Of a DNA stretch of 64,000 bases, positions 23,653-33,125 are shown in pieces; within the stretch, counting starts at the first letter, position 1, and each line of letters begins with the position of its first letter. Origin of the DNA: Gimibacter soli (lineage in GTDB: Bacteria > Pseudomonadota > Alphaproteobacteria > Sphingomonadales > Kordiimonadaceae); contig NZ_CP116805.1 of NCBI RefSeq assembly GCF_028463845.1, positions 3,527,785 through 3,591,784 on the forward strand, read 5' to 3'. Made by a program: the position numbers and the translations under genes. The notes beneath the pieces are model-generated. The model was not told where the DNA came from, ran no database searches, and saw nothing but the letters and a program-made list of their open reading frames with translations.

Positions 23653-24118
23653 TCTGGCGATGCCAAACTTTCGAACCAATTTGCCTGAACTTTGAAATTG
23701 CCAACGCCCCACGTTCATTGCGAGCCTTGCTTCCTGGGCGCATAATGGCATCTGTGACAGCCCCGCGCTCGGCCAACCAAATTTCTATGGTGTCCAATTG
23801 CTCGTCCATTAGCACAAACAAGACGGCATCCCAGTCGTGCTCCAGCTTGATCCCGCCTAAGCGCTGTCCACTTTTTTTCCGGGCTTCAGCGGACAAGGCT
23901 CTGGATTTTACCTGATACCTTCTCCCATCGGGTCCAATTGCGTCGTATCCCGGCACCCGGGCCTCCACGAGATCTAGCTTGAGGAGACGCGCGGCCTCAT
24001 ATTCTCCAACCTCGCCTGTCACACCAAGCGGCTTACCGGTCAGCCGATAATAGGCTGCAGCAAGTTCTTTGGCTTGCGCTAGAACTTTTCCGATCTCAGT
24101 CTGATCACCCACCCTCAC
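23615..24118 (-). CDS. Nuclease-like hypothetical protein
   Basis: The start is taken as the GTG at 24118 (167 residues) that overlaps the Rieske oxygenase stop (GTGA). A longer frame from 24187 would run into that gene. The core GEVGEYEAARLLKLDLVEAR, then GYDAIGPDGRRYQVKSRALS, matches the glutamate - Asp - Gln-x-Lys arrangement of PD-(D/E)xK restriction-like nucleases. EHDWDAVLFVLMDEQ follows. It could be a nicking or restriction enzyme, but several relatives are annotated only as domain of unknown function. The last 12 residues (SHAGLDPAYRNP) come from the dispersed repeat at 23580-23652, so the natural C-terminus may have been replaced. Confidence 0.65.
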   Translation of the reverse strand: MRVGDQTEIGKVLAQAKELAAAYYRLTGKPLGVTGEVGEYEAARLLKLDLVEARVPGYDAIGPDGRRYQVKSRALSAEARKKSGQRLGGIKLEHDWDAVLFVLMDEQLDTIEIWLAERGAVTDAIMRPGSKARNERGALAISKFRQIGSKVWHRQSHAGLDPAYRNP

Positions 24119-25209
24119 CCCCGCCGGGCATAAGCCTTCCTCAGAAGGTTCTGGAAGTGCCACACGCCGCTTTCGCGTTTGGGGCACAGGCGGCCGGCGG
24201 TATAGACGCCGGACTGAAGGCCGATCTGCACATGTTCGCAGATTTCGATATCCTCGGCCTGCACCTCGTCTGAAAATTCCTGGTCGGCGGCGATACGGGA
24301 CTGGGTTTCATCGTCCTGCGCATAATAATAATCGAATTCCACGATACAGCGGTCGTTACCGTTCGGCAGGATGCGGTTGGTTTGCATGCGGCCATCAACG
24401 ATATTCAGCATGATGTTGGGGTAGATGAAATAATACCAGGCATTCTCGCCGCCATAGATGCCCTCGCCGCCCCTGAGGGGTGAATGCTGCAGCGAATACC
24501 AAGGGAACAGCTCGGTGTCATAGGCGCGGTAATCCAGCACCTTGGACAGGCCGGGGTGCACATACGGCAGGTGATAGCCTTCAAGGAAATTGTCGATATA
24601 GACCTTCCAGTTGCAGGCGATATCGTAGCTGTCCCGGCGGGTATATTTCATCTTCGACAGGTCAACCGGCGCGATGCGATCGGTGATGCCCGCATATACT
24701 TCGTCGAAGGGCGGCACGTCGTCCGAAAGCGCCACGAACACCAGTCCCTGCCATTCATGCACGCGGATACCGGTGAGGCGGATATCTTCCTTGTGGAAAT
24801 CGCAGGCCTCGTTCATCTCGGGCGCCATTTTCAGCTGGCCATCCAGCTTGTAGGTCCAGCCGTGATAGGCGCAGCGCAGCGACGTAGCACCCGTGCCGCT
24901 TTTCATGGCAATCGGGCCGGCACGGTGGCGGCACACATTGTGGAAGCCCTTCAGGCTGCCATCTGCCTGCCGCACGATCAGCACCGATTTGCCCGCGATA
25001 TCGGCCACCACATGGTCACCCGCATTCACAAGTTCGCCCTGATGCGCAGCCAATTGCCATGAAGCACCGAACACCTCGCGCTGCTCGAACGCCAGCCACG
25101 CCGGATCGGCATAAAACTCGGCATGCAGGGCAAGCGCGGTTTCAAGTGGGCGAACGGCAAGGGCATCGGCTTTGGTGGCATCGGTCAGGGGGGCGCGGGT
25201 ATCGGGCAT
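24115..25209 (-). CDS. Rieske non-haem iron oxygenase, alpha subunit
   Basis: This is a 364-residue hydroxylase subunit. The Rieske [2Fe-2S] ligands are Cys93/His95 and Cys113/His116 (NVCRHRAGPI, LRCAYHGWTY). The mononuclear iron site is NFLEGYHLPYVH with His213 and His218. The C-terminal SRPBCC domain follows. The fold is that of glycine betaine, carnitine or stachydrine monooxygenases rather than of classic naphthalene dioxygenase. It would attack a methylammonium or ring substrate, with a reductase encoded elsewhere. The ATG at 25209 is preferred over the GTG at 25218 by its slightly better upstream region. The downstream nuclease-like gene overlaps its stop. Confidence 0.88.
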   Translation of the reverse strand: MPDTRAPLTDATKADALAVRPLETALALHAEFYADPAWLAFEQREVFGASWQLAAHQGELVNAGDHVVADIAGKSVLIVRQADGSLKGFHNVCRHRAGPIAMKSGTGATSLRCAYHGWTYKLDGQLKMAPEMNEACDFHKEDIRLTGIRVHEWQGLVFVALSDDVPPFDEVYAGITDRIAPVDLSKMKYTRRDSYDIACNWKVYIDNFLEGYHLPYVHPGLSKVLDYRAYDTELFPWYSLQHSPLRGGEGIYGGENAWYYFIYPNIMLNIVDGRMQTNRILPNGNDRCIVEFDYYYAQDDETQSRIAADQEFSDEVQAEDIEICEHVQIGLQSGVYTAGRLCPKRESGVWHFQNLLRKAYARRG

Positions 25210-25411
25210 TTCGATCACTCAAGGCTAACGTCTCGCCAACGGCCCATCCGGTGGCGGTTTCAGGCACCAGACTGTGCCAAAGCCGCCCCTCGCGCAAGCG
25301 ATCTTCTGTTCCGTACGGAATGCGGGCAAAGACGGCCTTGAAACCAGCGCGCCCTGCCCCCATGTGTTCACGAATGTCCGTGCCCCGTCATTAGCCAGCT
25401 TGAGCCCCGCC

Positions 25412-26392
25412 ATGCTTTTACCCTTCGCTGCCCTGATTTTCGGCCTTGGCCTTCTTGTGTGGAGCGCCGACCGCTTCATCGATGGCGCCGCCGCCACTGC
25501 CAACCATTTCGGCATGCCGACGCTGCTTGTCGGGATGCTGGTCGTGGGCTTCGGCACCTCGGCGCCTGAAATGGTCGTGTCCGCCATGTCGGCCCTTGAA
25601 GGCAGCCCGGGCATCGCGCTTGGCAACGCTTATGGCTCCAACATCACCAATATCGCGCTGATCCTTGGCATCACCGCGCTTGTCGCGCCCGTGCAGGTCG
25701 ATTCCGGTATCCTGAAAAAGGAACTGCCGGTGCTGATCGGCGTGACGGCCCTGTCGGCCATCCTGATCTATAATCTGGAGATCAGCCGTATGGATGCCGT
25801 CATCCTGCTGGCTGTTTTCACCATTGTGTTCGGCTGGACGATCATCAATGCGCTGAAAGCCAAGAAAGACGACCGGTTGGCGCAGGAAATGGAGGCCGAG
25901 GTTGCAAGCCACAAGCTGCCGTTCGGCAAGGCGCTTTTCTGGCTTATCGCCGGCCTCATACTCCTCGTCATCGCCTCGCAGCTGCTGGTGTGGGGGGCGG
26001 TGGCGCTCGCCAAGGCGTTCGGCGTCAGCGACCTGCTGATCGGCCTCACCATCGTGGCCATCGGCACCTCGCTCCCCGAGCTTGCCTCCAGCATCGCCGC
26101 CGCCCGCAAGGGCGAGCATGACATCGCCTTCGGCAACGTGATCGGCTCCAATATGTTCAACACCCTGATGGTGGTGGGCATTGCCGGTGCCCTGCATCCG
26201 ATGGAAGTACCTGCCGAAGTGCTGACCCGCGACATGGTGGTGATGGGGCTTCTGACCATCGCGCTTGTTGTACTGGGCTACGACCGCCATAACCACAAGC
26301 AGGGCCGCATCTGCCGCCGGCGCGGCGGGCTTCTGCTTGCCACCTATGTGGCTTACACTGGCCTCCTTGTTGCCGAGGCCGTGGCGGCCTGA
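25412..26392 (+). CDS. Calcium/sodium antiporter (CaCA family)
   Basis: The 326-residue membrane protein has about ten helices in two inverted halves, each with its alpha motif: VVGFGTSAPEMVVSAMSAL near 46 and IVAIGTSLPELASSIAA near 213. GNVIGSNMFNTLMVVG completes the second. This is the YrbG-like branch, which exchanges Ca2+ for Na+ or H+ across the inner membrane. The ATG at 25412 begins at the first helix; the frame from 25274 adds an unrelated tail. It diverges from the Rieske gene across about 200 bases in which I see no other feature. Confidence 0.9.
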   Translation: MLLPFAALIFGLGLLVWSADRFIDGAAATANHFGMPTLLVGMLVVGFGTSAPEMVVSAMSALEGSPGIALGNAYGSNITNIALILGITALVAPVQVDSGILKKELPVLIGVTALSAILIYNLEISRMDAVILLAVFTIVFGWTIINALKAKKDDRLAQEMEAEVASHKLPFGKALFWLIAGLILLVIASQLLVWGAVALAKAFGVSDLLIGLTIVAIGTSLPELASSIAAARKGEHDIAFGNVIGSNMFNTLMVVGIAGALHPMEVPAEVLTRDMVVMGLLTIALVVLGYDRHNHKQGRICRRRGGLLLATYVAYTGLLVAEAVAA

Positions 26393-26536
26393 CACGCCAC
26401 AGGCGGCTTTCTCCTCCATTCTGCGCTTTACAGCGCCGTATCCCTTGTTCTATGCGGATTGGAGGGGGATTTACGGCGGCAGACCCTGCACGCCCTGTCC
26501 CGTCACTTTTCCTGAAGACGGAGTGAACGGCGCATC

Positions 26537-28021
26537 ATGCTACTGGGTTTTGTCATTGCCTATTGGGTGGTCTCGGTCGGGATCGGCCTTTATGCCGCGA
26601 TGCGGGTGAAAAACACCGCTGACTTTGCCATCGCAGGTCGCCACCTGCCCTTCTATATGGTCACCTGTACCGTGTTCGCCACCTGGTTCGGCGCGGAAGC
26701 GGTGCTTGGCATCCCCGCCACCTTCCTTGAGGAAGGGCTTTCGGGCATCGTGGCCGATCCCTTCGGCACCGCCGCCTGCCTTATCCTTGTGGGTATCCTG
26801 TTCGCCTCGCCGCTCTACCGGATGAAGCTCCTGACCATCGGTGACTTTTACAAGCGCCGCTTCGGCCGCGAGACCGAGGTCATCACTTCGCTCGCCATTG
26901 TGGTTTCCTACCTTGGCTGGGTGGCGGCGCAGATCACCGCGCTCGGCCTTGTGTTCAACGTGGTATCCGGCGGCGAAATCTCGACCCTCGCCGGCATGTG
27001 GATCGGTTCCGTTACGATCCTTATCTATACCTTCTTCGGCGGCATGTGGGCCGTTGCCATCACCGACCTGATCCAGATGGTCATCATCGTGATCGGCATG
27101 CTCTATATCGGCGGTGAAGTGACCGAACTGGTCGGCGGTGTTGACGTGGTGATCAACCATGCATCCGAGGCCGGCAAGTTCAGCTTCTGGCCGGACATGA
27201 ATTTCGCCTCGATCCTCGCCTTTGTCGCCGCCTTCGTGACGATGGCTTTCGGCTCGATGCCGCAGCAGGATATTTTCCAGCGCGTGCAATCCGCCAAAAC
27301 CGAAAAGATCGCCGTCTGGGCCACCATCGTCGGCGGCGCCATCTATTTCCTCTTTGCCTTCATCCCGATGTTCCTGGCCTATGCCGCCACGCTCATCGAT
27401 CCCGAGATGGCCGCGAAATGGATGGAAGAAGACAGCCAGATGATCCTGCCGAGCCTCGTGCTGTCGCACGCCCCGCTCGTCGCGCAGATCCTGTTCTTCG
27501 GCGCGCTTCTCTCGGCGATCAAGAGCTGCGCGTCGGCAACGCTGCTGGCACCTTCCGTGACCTTCACCGAAAACATCCTTCGCCCCATGATGAAGCGCAT
27601 GAGCGACAAGCAGCTCCTGTCCGCCATGCGGGCTGTGACCGCCGTCTTCACCCTGATGGTGACGATCTATGCGATCTATTCGGAATCGAGCATTTTTGAA
27701 ATGGTCGAGGAAGCCTACCAGATTACCCTTGTTGTGGCCTTCGTCCCGCTCGTTTGCGGGGTTTACTGGAAAGGCGCCACCAAGCAGGGCGCACTCCTTT
27801 CCATGACCATGGGCTTCATCGTCTGGATCGGCGTGATGGTCCTCGGCCCCGAGGAGCCCCTGATCCCCGCGCAATTCGCCGGCCTGATCGCCGCCGCCAT
27901 CGGGATGATTGTCGGCTCCTTCGCCCCGCAAATCCTGAAACATGACCACACGGTTCATGAACGGCTCAAAAAAGGCGAGATGGGCGACGAGATGATCACT
28001 GCCCACGAAAACGCGAAATAA
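26537..28021 (+). CDS. Sodium:solute symporter family permease
   Basis: The 494-residue SSS permease has about 13 helices. Seen are VKNTADFAIAGRHLPFYMV near residue 25 and FATWFGAEAVLGIPATF near 50, FFGGMWAVAITDLIQMVII near 165 and FGALLSAIKSCASATLLAP near 330, which form the sodium and substrate site of this family. The nearest named groups are proline, pantothenate or choline type carriers. The substrate is not determinable. It has its own terminator. Confidence 0.88.
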   Translation: MLLGFVIAYWVVSVGIGLYAAMRVKNTADFAIAGRHLPFYMVTCTVFATWFGAEAVLGIPATFLEEGLSGIVADPFGTAACLILVGILFASPLYRMKLLTIGDFYKRRFGRETEVITSLAIVVSYLGWVAAQITALGLVFNVVSGGEISTLAGMWIGSVTILIYTFFGGMWAVAITDLIQMVIIVIGMLYIGGEVTELVGGVDVVINHASEAGKFSFWPDMNFASILAFVAAFVTMAFGSMPQQDIFQRVQSAKTEKIAVWATIVGGAIYFLFAFIPMFLAYAATLIDPEMAAKWMEEDSQMILPSLVLSHAPLVAQILFFGALLSAIKSCASATLLAPSVTFTENILRPMMKRMSDKQLLSAMRAVTAVFTLMVTIYAIYSESSIFEMVEEAYQITLVVAFVPLVCGVYWKGATKQGALLSMTMGFIVWIGVMVLGPEEPLIPAQFAGLIAAAIGMIVGSFAPQILKHDHTVHERLKKGEMGDEMITAHENAK

Positions 28022-28033
28022 GACACGACCCCG

Positions 28034-28068
28034 AAGGGCCGCTCCTCACAGAGCGGCCCTTCTTCCTT
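28034..28068 (+). terminator. Rho-independent terminator
   Basis: Perfect 11-base arms AAGGGCCGCTC and GAGCGGCCCTT enclose a 6-base loop, followed by CTTCCTT. It lies 12 bases after the symporter stop and 20 bases before the next start. Confidence 0.88.
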
Positions 28069-28088
28069 GAAAGACACCGAGTGACCCC

Positions 28089-29807
28089 ATGCACCGCCAC
28101 CTGCCCAAAGTAACCTTCGCCGACCTTTTTACCCCGAAGCTCGTGACCGTGCTGAGGGAAAGCTACGGGCGCGGTCACCTGCGGTCCGACCTCGTCGCCG
28201 GGCTCACCGTCGCCATCGTGGCACTTCCCCTTTCCATCGCCATCGCCATTGCTTCGGGCGTCTCGCCGGAGCGCGGGCTTTATGCCGCCATCTTCGGTGG
28301 CTTCTTCGTCTCGGCGCTTGGTGGCAGTCGCTTCCAGATCGGAGGGCCGGCCGGTGCCTTCATCGTGCTGGTGGCCGCGACCGCGACCCGGCACGGAATC
28401 GACGGGCTTTTGACCGCCACCTTCATGGCGGGACTGATGCTGATGGCCGGGGGCTTGCTGCGCCTCGGCAGTTATATCAAGTTCATTCCCTATCCGGTGA
28501 CGGTGGGCTTCACCGGCGGCATTGCCGTGACCATCATGGCAAGCCAGATCAAGGATTTCCTTGGCCTGACATTGGCGGAGCCGGAGCCCGGCGCGCTTGC
28601 CGAAAAGCTGCCGGTGCTGGCAGCCGCCCTGCCGACCCTCAGCCCCGCCGCGTTCCTCATCGCCCTCATCGCGCTTCTGACCATCGTCGGCCTCAAAAAG
28701 CTGCGCCCGCACTGGCCGGGGATGCTGATCGCGGTGATCGTCGCAACGCTCATCGCCCTCGCCCTGCCGTGGCCGGTGGAGACGATCAACAGCCGCTTCG
28801 GCGGGCTGCCAACCGGCATCCCGATGCCGATGCTGCCGGACCTTTCGCCCGCGCGTGTGATGACCATGCTGCCCGATGCCACCGCCTTCGCGCTGCTCGG
28901 CGCCATCGAGTCGCTGCTCTCGGCAGTCGTCGCGGACGGGATGACCGGACGGCGGCACCGGTCGAACTGCGAACTGGTGGCACAGGGGGCGGCCAATATT
29001 GCGTCGTCCGTCATGGGCGGGCTTGTGGTTACCGGCACCATCGCACGGACAGCCACCAACGTTCGGGCCGGCGCGCATGGCCCCATCGCCGGCATGCTCC
29101 ATAGCCTGTTCGTCCTCGGCTTCATGCTGATCGCAGCACCGCTTGCCGGCTATATCCCGCTCGCCGCGCTTTCGGGTGTGCTTGTCTTCGTCGCCTGGAA
29201 CATGGCCGAGCGCCACGCCATCTTCACCCTCATCCGCGGGCAGAAGGGCGAGGCGCTTGTGCTTCTCGTCACCTTCGGGCTCACCATCTTCCGTGACCTC
29301 ACCGAAGCCATCGTCGTCGGCTTCGCACTCGGCGCGCTTCTTTTCATCCACCGCATGTCGGAAAGCGTCGCCATCGAAACAGAAATGGCCCTCGTCCCCG
29401 AAGACCTGCCGGATAATCCCGATGGCACCCGCACGCCCTATGACGAGCATGAAGCCGCCGACCCCGATATCGTGATCTATCACATCACCGGCGCCTTCTT
29501 CTTCGGCGCGGCTGCCACTGTCGGCGCCGTACTGGATCGCATATCTGACGGTTACAAGGTACTGGTGCTGGATTTCAAAAGCGTGCCGCTTCTCGATTCC
29601 ACCGGTGCCAACACGATTGCGGGGCTTGCAGCGAAGCTTGAACGCACCGGCACGCGGCTGATTATTGCGGGTGCAGCCCCCGCCCTTCGCCACGCACTTC
29701 TGGTGCACGGGGTGCGCCCGCCTGCCGTGAAATATACCCCTTCCGTAGACACCGGCGTCGCCATTGCCCGCCGCTGGCTTGCAGGAAAGCCTGACGCTAG
29801 GGCTTGA
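28089..29807 (+). CDS. SulP family anion permease with STAS domain
   Basis: The 572-residue protein has the SulP signature: LRSDLVAGLTVAIVALPLSIAIAIASG near 32, GSRFQIGGPAGAF near 80 and about 12 membrane helices to residue 420. A cytoplasmic STAS domain (about 455-560, with LDFKSVPLLDSTGANTIAGL) follows. SulP proteins take up sulfate, bicarbonate, dicarboxylates or other anions. Bicarbonate versions are often linked to a carbonic anhydrase, which is absent here. It converges with the following hydrolase gene, overlapping it by 11 bases. Confidence 0.92.
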   Translation: MHRHLPKVTFADLFTPKLVTVLRESYGRGHLRSDLVAGLTVAIVALPLSIAIAIASGVSPERGLYAAIFGGFFVSALGGSRFQIGGPAGAFIVLVAATATRHGIDGLLTATFMAGLMLMAGGLLRLGSYIKFIPYPVTVGFTGGIAVTIMASQIKDFLGLTLAEPEPGALAEKLPVLAAALPTLSPAAFLIALIALLTIVGLKKLRPHWPGMLIAVIVATLIALALPWPVETINSRFGGLPTGIPMPMLPDLSPARVMTMLPDATAFALLGAIESLLSAVVADGMTGRRHRSNCELVAQGAANIASSVMGGLVVTGTIARTATNVRAGAHGPIAGMLHSLFVLGFMLIAAPLAGYIPLAALSGVLVFVAWNMAERHAIFTLIRGQKGEALVLLVTFGLTIFRDLTEAIVVGFALGALLFIHRMSESVAIETEMALVPEDLPDNPDGTRTPYDEHEAADPDIVIYHITGAFFFGAAATVGAVLDRISDGYKVLVLDFKSVPLLDSTGANTIAGLAAKLERTGTRLIIAGAAPALRHALLVHGVRPPAVKYTPSVDTGVAIARRWLAGKPDARA

Positions 29808-31383
29808 GGCCCGCTGCCAGCCGGTCGAGTATCTTGGCGCGCGCGTCGTCGTCCGGTGCGGCTTCAAGCTCCTGACGCAGCCTGATCGAAAGATCGGCAA
29901 AGCGATTGTGCCAGTCATCACCAAGGGCGGCACTTGCCGGCAGGCGGTGATGATCCCCGGCACACGCCGGGCAGCTGCCATCCAGCACATATTCGTCGTC
30001 AATCGCCGGCACCACGATCCGCTCGGGCGCGATGCCAAGGGCCAAGGCATCAGCCTTCAGGGCGGCCAGCGGTTCGGGCTCCCCGTGGGTGAGGAAAAGC
30101 CCCGCATTGATCGGCAGCCGGGCCTTGATCCAGTCGGCAAGCTCGGCGCCATCAGCATGCGCCGAATACCAATCCACCGGCTGGATATGCGCCCGCACCC
30201 GGATATCCTCGCCCTGGATTTTCACCATCTTCGCCCCGTCCATCAGGATGCGGCCAAGCGTGCCCGGCGCCTGGTAGCCGACCATCAGCACGGTGGTTTC
30301 CGACCGCCACAGGAAATGCTTCAGATGGTGGCGGATGCGCCCGGCTTCGCACATGCCGCTCGCCGCGATGATGATGGCACCACCGCTGTAGCGATCGATC
30401 GACCGGCTTTCGTGCACGGTCTCGGTGAAGTGGAAGGCGGGATGATTGAAATCGTCGGCGCCGTGGTCAAGATCATGCAGATGACCGGCGTGGCGACTGA
30501 AGACCTCGGTCGCGCGGATCGCCAGCGGGCTATCGAGGAAGACAGGCACCTGCCGCACCCGGCCACTGCTGATAAGCGCCGCGAGGTCCGCCAGCAGTTC
30601 CTGCGTGCGCTCCACCGCGAAGGCAGGGATCAGCAGCACGCCGCCCCGCCCGATGGCGTCTTCCACGACCGCAGCCAGTTTGGTGCGGCGCTCCTCTAGC
30701 CCCAGCCGTTCGCGCACCTTGCCGCCATAGGTCGATTCGCTGATCACATAATCGACGCCTGCCGGTGCGTCCGGGTCCGGGTGGAAAAGCTTGTTATCGG
30801 GGCCGATATCGCCCGAGAAGACGATCCGCACCTTCTCGTCCCGGCCTTCGCGGGTAAGGATTTCAACCTCCAGCGACGCCGAGCCGAGAATATGCCCGGC
30901 ATTCCAGAAGCGCACCCGGATGCCCGGCGCAGGCTCGATCCAGTGCTCGTAAGGCACGCTGCGAATGCGCGACAGGGCATGTTCGCCGTCTTCGGCCGTA
31001 TAGATGGGCTCCACCGGGTCCAGCCCGCGCTGGCGATTGCGGCGATTAAGGAACTCGACTTCCATTTCCTGGATATAGCCGCTGTCCGGCAGCATGTAGG
31101 CGAGGAGATCACGGGTCGCCCCGGTCGCCTGCACAAAGCCCCGGAAGCCCTTTTTGATGAGGCGCGGGATGAGGCCCGAATGATCGATATGCGCGTGGGT
31201 CAGCAGCACGAAATCAAGCGAGGCCGGATCGAACGGGAAGTCGCCATAGTTCAACTGCTTCAGGGTTTTCGTGCCCTGGAACATGCCGCAATCGACAAGG
31301 AAATTCACATCCCCCGCGGTTACAAGATAACAGGAGCCGGTCACTGTGCCGGCGGCACCACAGAAGCGGATACGCGGTTTCAT
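29797..31383 (-). CDS. Metallo-beta-lactamase/beta-CASP ribonuclease-like hydrolase
   Basis: The 528-residue protein has the zinc-binding THAHIDHSG (His63, His65, Asp67, His68), a further histidine in FWNAGHILGSASL and FSGDIGPD. The beta-CASP motifs are ESTYGG, SAHADGAELADW and FLTHGEPEP. These enzymes of the CPSF73/RNase J-like set are exonucleases or endonucleases acting on RNA. An exact substrate is not known. The ATG at 31383 with GGGGAAG about 10 bases before it replaces the longer frame. A Cys-x-x-Cys near the end (GSCPACAGDHH) is an unusual possible extra metal site. Confidence 0.9.
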   Translation of the reverse strand: MKPRIRFCGAAGTVTGSCYLVTAGDVNFLVDCGMFQGTKTLKQLNYGDFPFDPASLDFVLLTHAHIDHSGLIPRLIKKGFRGFVQATGATRDLLAYMLPDSGYIQEMEVEFLNRRNRQRGLDPVEPIYTAEDGEHALSRIRSVPYEHWIEPAPGIRVRFWNAGHILGSASLEVEILTREGRDEKVRIVFSGDIGPDNKLFHPDPDAPAGVDYVISESTYGGKVRERLGLEERRTKLAAVVEDAIGRGGVLLIPAFAVERTQELLADLAALISSGRVRQVPVFLDSPLAIRATEVFSRHAGHLHDLDHGADDFNHPAFHFTETVHESRSIDRYSGGAIIIAASGMCEAGRIRHHLKHFLWRSETTVLMVGYQAPGTLGRILMDGAKMVKIQGEDIRVRAHIQPVDWYSAHADGAELADWIKARLPINAGLFLTHGEPEPLAALKADALALGIAPERIVVPAIDDEYVLDGSCPACAGDHHRLPASAALGDDWHNRFADLSIRLRQELEAAPDDDARAKILDRLAAGLKP

Positions 31384-31516
31384 CGATTTCTTCCCCGAAG
31401 TCGAACCTTCAACATGAAACCAGCCTAGCGGGCCACGCACATACGGCATTTGATTTCGATCAAGATGGCGGCATGATCGGCATGGCAATCACGCGGCAGG
31501 AACCTGGTGTGAACAG

Positions 31517-33055
31517 ATGACGCTTGTATCCATTGGCCAACTGATCGGCGGGCTCGGCCTGTTTCTTCTCGCGCTGTCGATGATGACAAGCGGGCTCGAA
31601 CTTGCCATGGGCGGACGGCTGAAGACCGTGCTCGCCGCCAGCCTGCGGCCTGCATGGAAAGCACTGTTCGCAGGCTTTGCCGCCACGGCGCTTGTGCAGT
31701 CCTCGTCTGCTGTTTCGGTCGTCACGCTTGGCTTTGTGAACGCCGGGCTTGTCACGCTTGCCGATGCTTTCCCGATCATGCTCGGCAGCAATGTCGGCAC
31801 CACCGTCACCGGCTGGATCGTCGCCGCGCTCGGCTTCAAGGTCGATATCCATATGATCGCCCTGCCGATGATCGGCTTCGGCATGCTGTGGCGCATGGTG
31901 CGAACGGGCCGAGCCTCCGCCGGGATCGGCACAGCGGTTGCAGGCTTCGGGCTTTTCTTTCTGGGCCTTGATGCGCTGAAGGCAGGCTTCGATGCGCAGG
32001 CCGGCTTCTTTTCACTGAGCCTTGTCGAAGAATACGGCGAACGCGGCATCCTCATCGGGCTCGTGGCCGGTACATTCGTCACGATCCTCGCCCAGTCATC
32101 CAGCGCCACCATCGCGCTGGTGCTGACAGCTGCCGAAAGCGGGCTCATCGCCGTACCGACCGCCGCAGCCATGGTCGTCGGCGCCAATATCGGCACGTCG
32201 ACCACCGCCCTCATCGCCAGCATTGGTGCCACCCCCGGCGCCCGGCGCACCGCACTGGCCCAGTTTTTCTTCAATCTGGCGACGGGGCTTCTGGCCGCGC
32301 TCCTCCTGATGCTGTTCCTGCCCTTCTGGGGGAACCGGCAGGTGGCGCACCCGGCCATCGCACTTGCCATTTTCGACACGCTTTTCAACATCGGTGGCGT
32401 CGCACTTGTCTGGCCTATCCGCCACCGGCTGACCAACTGGCTGGACCGCTGGTACAAAAGTGCCGCCGAGGACCGTCGCCGCCCCCAGCATATCGACCGC
32501 AGCCTGATTGCCACGCCGTCGCTTGCCGTTGTGGCCCTTCAGCATGAAGCCCGGCGGCTGATCGATTTCACAGTCCCCATCATCACCCGCCGCTTGCCGC
32601 CCTATGACCCGACAACAGACCTGACGCCGCACAGCGCCGATGTTGATATCCTCGCCGGCCACATTTTCGATTATGCCGCCCGGCTCGGGCAAACGGACAT
32701 GAGCGCCGACAGCCAGCAGATGCTGCTTGATAGCGTGCATGCGACCCAGGATGCGCTGGAAGCCGCCACGCTTCTCAAGGGCTCTCCGCGCCTTGAAGGT
32801 TTCGGGCAGGCCGCGCCGCTTGCCCTTTTTGCCGACGCAATCCGGGCGGCCCTTGCCACTGGGCAGAATGGCGAAGCGCTTGAAGCAAGCTATCAGGCAC
32901 TGCGGCGGACCCTGATCGACGCGATGATCAGCGGCCATGCCCCGCAGGATGCGGCAAGCGACGCGCTCGAACTCGTGGGTGACCTCTATCATGCCACAGG
33001 CCGGGTGCTGAAAGCCCGGGCGCTGACAGCGGATGCGGTGGCGGAGGCTCCATGA
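31517..33055 (+). CDS. Na/phosphate cotransporter family protein (PNaS) with PhoU-like tail
   Basis: The 512-residue protein has two inverted repeats with the double Gln-Ser-Ser motifs of Na/Pi carriers: ALVQSSSAVSVVTLGFVNAGL near 57 and ILAQSSSATIALVLTAAESG near 192, each followed by a GxNxGT motif (GSNVGTTVTG, GANIGTSTTAL). About nine helices end near residue 310. The last 200 residues are cytoplasmic helices of PhoU type (YjbB-like). It is predicted to move phosphate with sodium; PNaS members in bacteria have been described as exporters. Confidence 0.88.
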   Translation: MTLVSIGQLIGGLGLFLLALSMMTSGLELAMGGRLKTVLAASLRPAWKALFAGFAATALVQSSSAVSVVTLGFVNAGLVTLADAFPIMLGSNVGTTVTGWIVAALGFKVDIHMIALPMIGFGMLWRMVRTGRASAGIGTAVAGFGLFFLGLDALKAGFDAQAGFFSLSLVEEYGERGILIGLVAGTFVTILAQSSSATIALVLTAAESGLIAVPTAAAMVVGANIGTSTTALIASIGATPGARRTALAQFFFNLATGLLAALLLMLFLPFWGNRQVAHPAIALAIFDTLFNIGGVALVWPIRHRLTNWLDRWYKSAAEDRRRPQHIDRSLIATPSLAVVALQHEARRLIDFTVPIITRRLPPYDPTTDLTPHSADVDILAGHIFDYAARLGQTDMSADSQQMLLDSVHATQDALEAATLLKGSPRLEGFGQAAPLALFADAIRAALATGQNGEALEASYQALRRTLIDAMISGHAPQDAASDALELVGDLYHATGRVLKARALTADAVAEAP

Positions 33056-33125
33056 ATCCGCTTCCCCCCCTTCGCCCCATCGGATAAAACACCGGCCAAA
33101 GAGCCGAATGACAAGGACCAGACAT

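Noticed and set aside
27996..30050. 684-residue minus-strand frame with some repetitive His/Gly/Asp character
   Set aside because: It is antisense to the SulP gene, which has clear family motifs, and has no start signal.
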